This document shows positions 13,396-15,882 of a stretch of DNA of 15,882 bases, piece after piece; the stretch's first letter is position 1; the number at the start of each line of letters is the position of its first letter. The stretch spans positions 1 to 15,882 of the forward strand of contig CALAMX010000196.1 in assembly GCA_937925755.1 (NCBI GenBank). The letters are read 5' to 3'. The translations under genes were made by a program, and so were the position numbers. The stretch comes from an uncultured Burkholderiales bacterium (GTDB taxonomy: Bacteria; Pseudomonadota; Gammaproteobacteria; Burkholderiales; Thiobacillaceae). The notes beneath the pieces are model-generated. The model saw nothing but the letters and a program-made list of their open reading frames with translations. It did not search any database and was not told the origin of the DNA.

Positions 13396-13629
13396 TCAGG
13401 CCAGCCAGGCCTCGATCAGCCGGCGCTCCGGTACGCCGCCGGAATGCACCAGCCGACCGTCCACCACCACGCCGGGCGGCACCAGCACTCGATGTTCGGC
13501 GAGCAGACGCGGGTCACCCACCTTTTCCAGGCGGACCGCCACCCCCAGGGCGGCGGCCACCTCGGCGATGCGCGCATGGGTCTTGCGGCAGGCGGCGCAG
13601 TCGAAGCCCAACACCTGCACGTGCCGCAT
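13396..13629 (-). CDS. Thioredoxin-like mini-protein with CxxC (redox-active disulfide type)
   Basis: 77 residues. It starts MRHVQVLGFDCAACRKTHARI, with C11-A-A-C14 as the redox pair directly after the first strand. A central LEKVGDPRLLAEHRVLVPPGVVVDG contains the cis-proline strand (PPGVVV), and the ending is GGVPERRLIEAWL. Size and layout match the small thioredoxin-fold 'redox-active disulfide protein 2' group found next to metal and sulfur transport genes. There is no signal peptide, so it is cytoplasmic. It is the last gene of the operon: its ATG lies 3 bases after the FmdE-family stop, so translation is probably coupled. A role in reducing or carrying sulfane sulfur or a metal-bound thiol is an inference. 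Confidence 0.85.
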   Translation of the reverse strand: MRHVQVLGFDCAACRKTHARIAEVAAALGVAVRLEKVGDPRLLAEHRVLVPPGVVVDGRLVHSGGVPERRLIEAWLA

Positions 13630-13632
13630 CGC

Positions 13633-14238
13633 TCAGCGCCCGTAACCGGAGCAGGGGATGCAGACCTGCTTGTCGCCCAGCACGCGCACATAGGCGCGTG
13701 CGGTCAGCTCACCGCAGATGGCGCAGGGCACGAAGCCCATCCGCTCAGGGAACCACTCCCGATCGAGGCGGAACACCTCGCCGATGGTCAGGATGTCGGA
13801 TTCCGGCGCGTTCCAGACCAGGTCCACGAGTTCCATCTGCTCGGCCTCGGGGATCTGGTCCGGCTCGATCCCTTGGGCGCGTTTCACCATGAAGGCGGAT
13901 TCGGCGATCCGCTTTGCCAGCGTGGGTTTGTAGCTCACCCGCACGGCGCGGTTGCTGGCCCGCTCGATCAGGGTCACGGCCAGTTTGCCGTAGGGCGTCT
14001 TCTCCAGATTGCCCTTGCCCAGGGTGCAGCCGGTGGCGTATTGCACGCCGTCGCCGAAGCACATGCCGCCATGATCCTCGCCGATCTCGACGAAGGCGTG
14101 CAGCTGACGGCCGGCCGAGCGCTGCACAGCGAGCACGCGCAGGGCGGCCAGGCCCGCGCGCACCCCGGCCACCGAGGCCCAGCAGCGGTGGCCGTGGAAT
14201 TCCAGGGCTTTGAGGAGGACTTCGCGGTCATTGCTCAT
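13633..14238 (-). CDS. FmdE-family protein (formylmethanofuran dehydrogenase subunit E-like)
   Basis: 201 residues. It has the family core: FHGHRCWASVAGVRAGLAAL (the usual HGHxCP site is here HGHRCW), FVEIGEDHGGMCFGDGVQYATGCTLGKGN, and YGKLAVTLIERASNRAVRV. A C-terminal zinc ribbon has four cysteines, C172-x2-C175 and C193-x2-C196 (CAICGELTARAYV, CIPCSGYGR). The family is named for a methanogen operon, but bacterial members lack the rest of that pathway and have no assigned reaction; cysteine and histidine clusters suggest metal or sulfur ligation. A good AAGGA ribosome site precedes the ATG. It lies between a TauE/SafE permease (12-base gap) and a thioredoxin-like gene (3-base gap), so a sulfur-handling role is plausible but unproven. 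Confidence 0.88.
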   Translation of the reverse strand: MSNDREVLLKALEFHGHRCWASVAGVRAGLAALRVLAVQRSAGRQLHAFVEIGEDHGGMCFGDGVQYATGCTLGKGNLEKTPYGKLAVTLIERASNRAVRVSYKPTLAKRIAESAFMVKRAQGIEPDQIPEAEQMELVDLVWNAPESDILTIGEVFRLDREWFPERMGFVPCAICGELTARAYVRVLGDKQVCIPCSGYGR

Positions 14239-14250
14239 GTTTCATTCCTT

Positions 14251-15018
14251 TCATGGGGCGAGGCTGTCCCACAACAACTTGGTTGCCACACCCAGCAGCA
14301 GCAGGGCGTACAGCCGTTTCACCCAGCCGGGTTTGGCCCGCTTGGCCGTGATCCAGGCGCCCAGTTGCGAACCGGCCATGGCGGCCAGCACGGTGAGGAT
14401 GGCCAGCGCCGGGTCGATATCGCCTTCCGCCGCATGGGCGGCGAAGCCGGAGACGGAGGCGAAGGTGACGATGAAGGCTGTCGTGCCCGCCGCCTGTCGG
14501 GCACCGAAGCCGAGCATCATCAGCACCGGCGCGACGATGAAGCCGCCCCCCACACCCAGGAGCGCGCCGACGAAGCCCTCACCGCTGCCGAGGGCGAGGC
14601 CGATGGCGAGTCGCCGCCGCGGACTCATGCCCCGGGGGCGTTCGGGCCGGGCCGCGCTTTGCAAGGCGTACAGGGCTGCCAGCAGGGTGAGGCCTGCGAA
14701 CAGGAAGATGAGGATGTCCTTGGGGACATAGCGGGTGGCATGCGCTCCCAGGGGTGCGGCGACCAGGGCCGCCAGGGCCGCTGGCAAGCCCCCGCGATAG
14801 TCCACGAGCCCTTCGCGGGCGTAGCGGACCAGGGCGGAGGCGGTGGTCACCCCGTTGAGCAGCAGGCCCAGGGGGATGGCCACGGTCTTGAGCGGCAAGT
14901 CCAACCACTTGAACAGCGGCACGTAGAGCATGCCACCGCCCAGGCCCAGCATGGCAAACACCAGGGCGATCACGAACACCAGGACGCTGGCCGTCGTGTG
15001 CAGCCCGGTGATGTCCAT
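14251..15018 (-). CDS. TauE/SafE-family permease in the sulfur-module operon
   Basis: 255 residues, about eight hydrophobic segments. The two family repeats are LVFAMLGLGGGMLYVPLFKWL near the N-terminus and EGFVGALLGVGGGFIVAPVLMML after the middle. Each is followed by LNGVTTASALVRYAREGLVD or AGTTAFIVTFASVSGFAAH. A positively charged cytoplasmic loop (RPERPRGMSPRRRL) separates the halves. Family members transport sulfite, sulfoacetate, thiosulfate-related or other anions; no substrate can be read. The start lies 9 bases after the rhodanese stop. It differs considerably from the paralogue at 1879-2628, which is paired with a stress protein instead. Together with a periplasmic sulfurtransferase upstream and two cytoplasmic cysteine proteins downstream, it is the natural membrane channel of this operon. 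Confidence 0.92.
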   Translation of the reverse strand: MDITGLHTTASVLVFVIALVFAMLGLGGGMLYVPLFKWLDLPLKTVAIPLGLLLNGVTTASALVRYAREGLVDYRGGLPAALAALVAAPLGAHATRYVPKDILIFLFAGLTLLAALYALQSAARPERPRGMSPRRRLAIGLALGSGEGFVGALLGVGGGFIVAPVLMMLGFGARQAAGTTAFIVTFASVSGFAAHAAEGDIDPALAILTVLAAMAGSQLGAWITAKRAKPGWVKRLYALLLLGVATKLLWDSLAP

Positions 15019-15027
15019 GCCCGGCGC

Positions 15028-15501
15028 TCACTCCACCGGGACGGTCTTGGGCGTGAGGTTGGTCACCAGGGCGATGAGACCGCCGTTGACGTAAGACACG
15101 TTGGTGAAGCCCGCCGCGCTCAGCAGGGCGGTGGCGCCTGCCGCCCGGTTGCCCGAATGACAGACGACGAAGATACGGCCGTCCTTGGGCAGCCGGCTGA
15201 GGTTCTCCGGCTTGAACAGCTTGTCCAGCGGGATGTGCAGGGCGGACGGGTGCGACAGCGCCACCACCTTGGCCTCGGCAGGGGTGCGCACGTCCAGCAG
15301 GGTGACCTTTTCCTTGCCCGCGGCCAGGGTCTTGAGCACGTCCTCCGGAGAGACTTTGCAGCCGCCCTTGAGCAGGCCGGCGTGATCCATCTTGCTGGTG
15401 ACCTGGTCGATCTTCGCCGCCATGGCCTCGTCGTAGGCCTGGGCGTTGAAGGACAGGGCAGCCGCCAGGGCCAGGGAGAGGACGGACAGGGTCTTTTTCA
15501 T
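15028..15501 (-). CDS. Periplasmic rhodanese-domain protein
   Basis: 157 residues from ATG 15501, which has a perfect AAGGAG ribosome site; an upstream in-frame start at 15543 would hide the signal peptide. MKKTLSVLSLALAAALSFNAQA is a clear Sec signal. The rhodanese domain follows: VSPEDVLKTLAAG, VTLLDVRTPAEA, HIPLDKL, then the active loop VCHSGNRA with catalytic Cys114, and AAGFTNVSYVNGG. The loop CHSGNR fits a rhodanese-type sulfurtransferase rather than an arsenate or phosphatase variant. A second cysteine (KGGCKVS, about residue 46) lies just before the domain. It would carry persulfide sulfur in the periplasm and pass it to, or receive it from, a partner. Position between an OsmC-like gene (38 bases) and the TauE/SafE permease (9 bases) supports that role. 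Confidence 0.93.
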   Translation of the reverse strand: MKKTLSVLSLALAAALSFNAQAYDEAMAAKIDQVTSKMDHAGLLKGGCKVSPEDVLKTLAAGKEKVTLLDVRTPAEAKVVALSHPSALHIPLDKLFKPENLSRLPKDGRIFVVCHSGNRAAGATALLSAAGFTNVSYVNGGLIALVTNLTPKTVPVE

Positions 15502-15539
15502 GGTCGAGCTCCTTTCAGGTTGAGGAAAAAAACAGGAAA

Positions 15540-15882
15540 TCACGCTGATTGCTTGCGTCGCAGCACGCCGGTGAGTCGGGTACCGGGGGCCACGGTGTTG
15601 AAAACGGTGCCGAACCTTTTGACGTTCTCGTGCAGCAGCTCCAGGCGCCGCTCGGGTTCGTCCGTGTCGACGATGATCTCGTAGGTGATGGATGCCATCT
15701 TCGGTGGTGCGTCCTGACGCACGCCATCCACCCGCACCTTAAGGCCGCGCAGCTCGAATTTGAGGAGGGGCGCCACCCGCTCGATGCCCTTGACGATGCA
15801 GGCGGACAGGGCGGCGAGCAGCAGCTCGGCGGGGTTGAAGGCATCGGCGCGGCCGGCCAGATCGGTGTCCAGGGGGATTTCC
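15540..15882 (-). CDS. OsmC/Ohr-fold protein, N-terminus outside the window
   Basis: The visible 113 C-terminal residues read FNPAELLLAALSACIVKGIERVAPLLKFEL, then GVRQDAPPKMASITYEIIVDTDEP and LLHENVKRFGTVFNTV. The first is the conserved OsmC helix with the peroxidatic-type cysteine (SAC). The second cysteine of classical OsmC/Ohr peroxidases, normally in an HxxCP-like turn, is absent: the equivalent helix reads LLHENVKRFGTVFN. So this is a one-cysteine OsmC-like protein, perhaps a thiol or persulfide carrier rather than a peroxidase. It leads the visible part of the operon, 38 bases above the rhodanese start; the promoter is beyond the right edge. Cytoplasmic as far as can be seen. Confidence 0.87.
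   Translation of the reverse strand, partial: EIPLDTDLAGRADAFNPAELLLAALSACIVKGIERVAPLLKFELRGLKVRVDGVRQDAPPKMASITYEIIVDTDEPERRLELLHENVKRFGTVFNTVAPGTRLTGVLRRKQSA

Noticed and set aside
15502..15543. Upstream start for the rhodanese gene
   Set aside because: It would place polar residues before the signal peptide and ignores the AAGGAG in front of ATG 15501.
13372..15684. A 770-residue open frame on the plus strand across the sulfur operon
   Set aside because: Rich in His, Gln and Gly with no motif, and exactly antisense to five well-recognised minus-strand genes; a by-product of high GC.

Overview
The window is a high-GC proteobacterial chromosome segment. It most resembles a sulfur- or anion-handling beta- or gammaproteobacterium. 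That placement is inferred from gene content: a MetR/MetE pair close to the enterobacterial proteins, c-type cytochrome remnants, two TauE/SafE permeases, a SulP permease, a periplasmic rhodanese, a DksA-like protein and a HelD-type helicase. No rRNA, tRNA, CRISPR array or complete insertion sequence is visible.

Left part (1-4540), all genes on the minus strand. An internal piece of an IS256/Mutator transposase runs off the left edge and abuts the C-terminal piece of a di-heme cytochrome c peroxidase; both are remnants. A strong intrinsic terminator (441-470) follows. Next are a small exported protein of unknown function (480-881) with a structured leader, then a two-gene operon of a TauE/SafE permease and a tandem universal stress protein (2628 to 1017). 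Upstream of it lies a small c-type cytochrome broken by a stop and apparent frameshifts. Its signal peptide is in frame with an unrecognised upstream reading frame. A 320-base noncoding stretch with three strong hairpins separates these from a Phd/ParE toxin-antitoxin pair that has a clear promoter and operator.

Middle part (4738-9950). A HelD/UvrD-type helicase (minus strand), whose C-terminus runs into a dispersed repeat, diverges from a DksA/TraR-type zinc-finger protein (plus strand). Then comes a SulP anion permease with a STAS domain, followed 15 bases later by a second tandem universal stress protein. An AT-rich island and a hairpin precede the SulP gene.

Right part (9976-15882). MetR (minus) and MetE (plus) diverge around a short intergenic region with a MetR-box-like site. 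Convergent to metE is a compact five-gene minus-strand operon: an OsmC-like protein (N-terminus outside the window), a periplasmic rhodanese, a second TauE/SafE permease, an FmdE-family zinc-ribbon protein and a thioredoxin-like CxxC mini-protein. Spacings inside it are 38, 9, 12 and 3 bases. Its composition suggests a membrane-crossing sulfur-handling module and is the best candidate for an undescribed system here.

Recurring themes are sulfur compounds or anions crossing the membrane, each transporter paired with a stress or redox protein, and transcription-machinery factors. The left third shows local gene decay, while the housekeeping genes on the right are intact.
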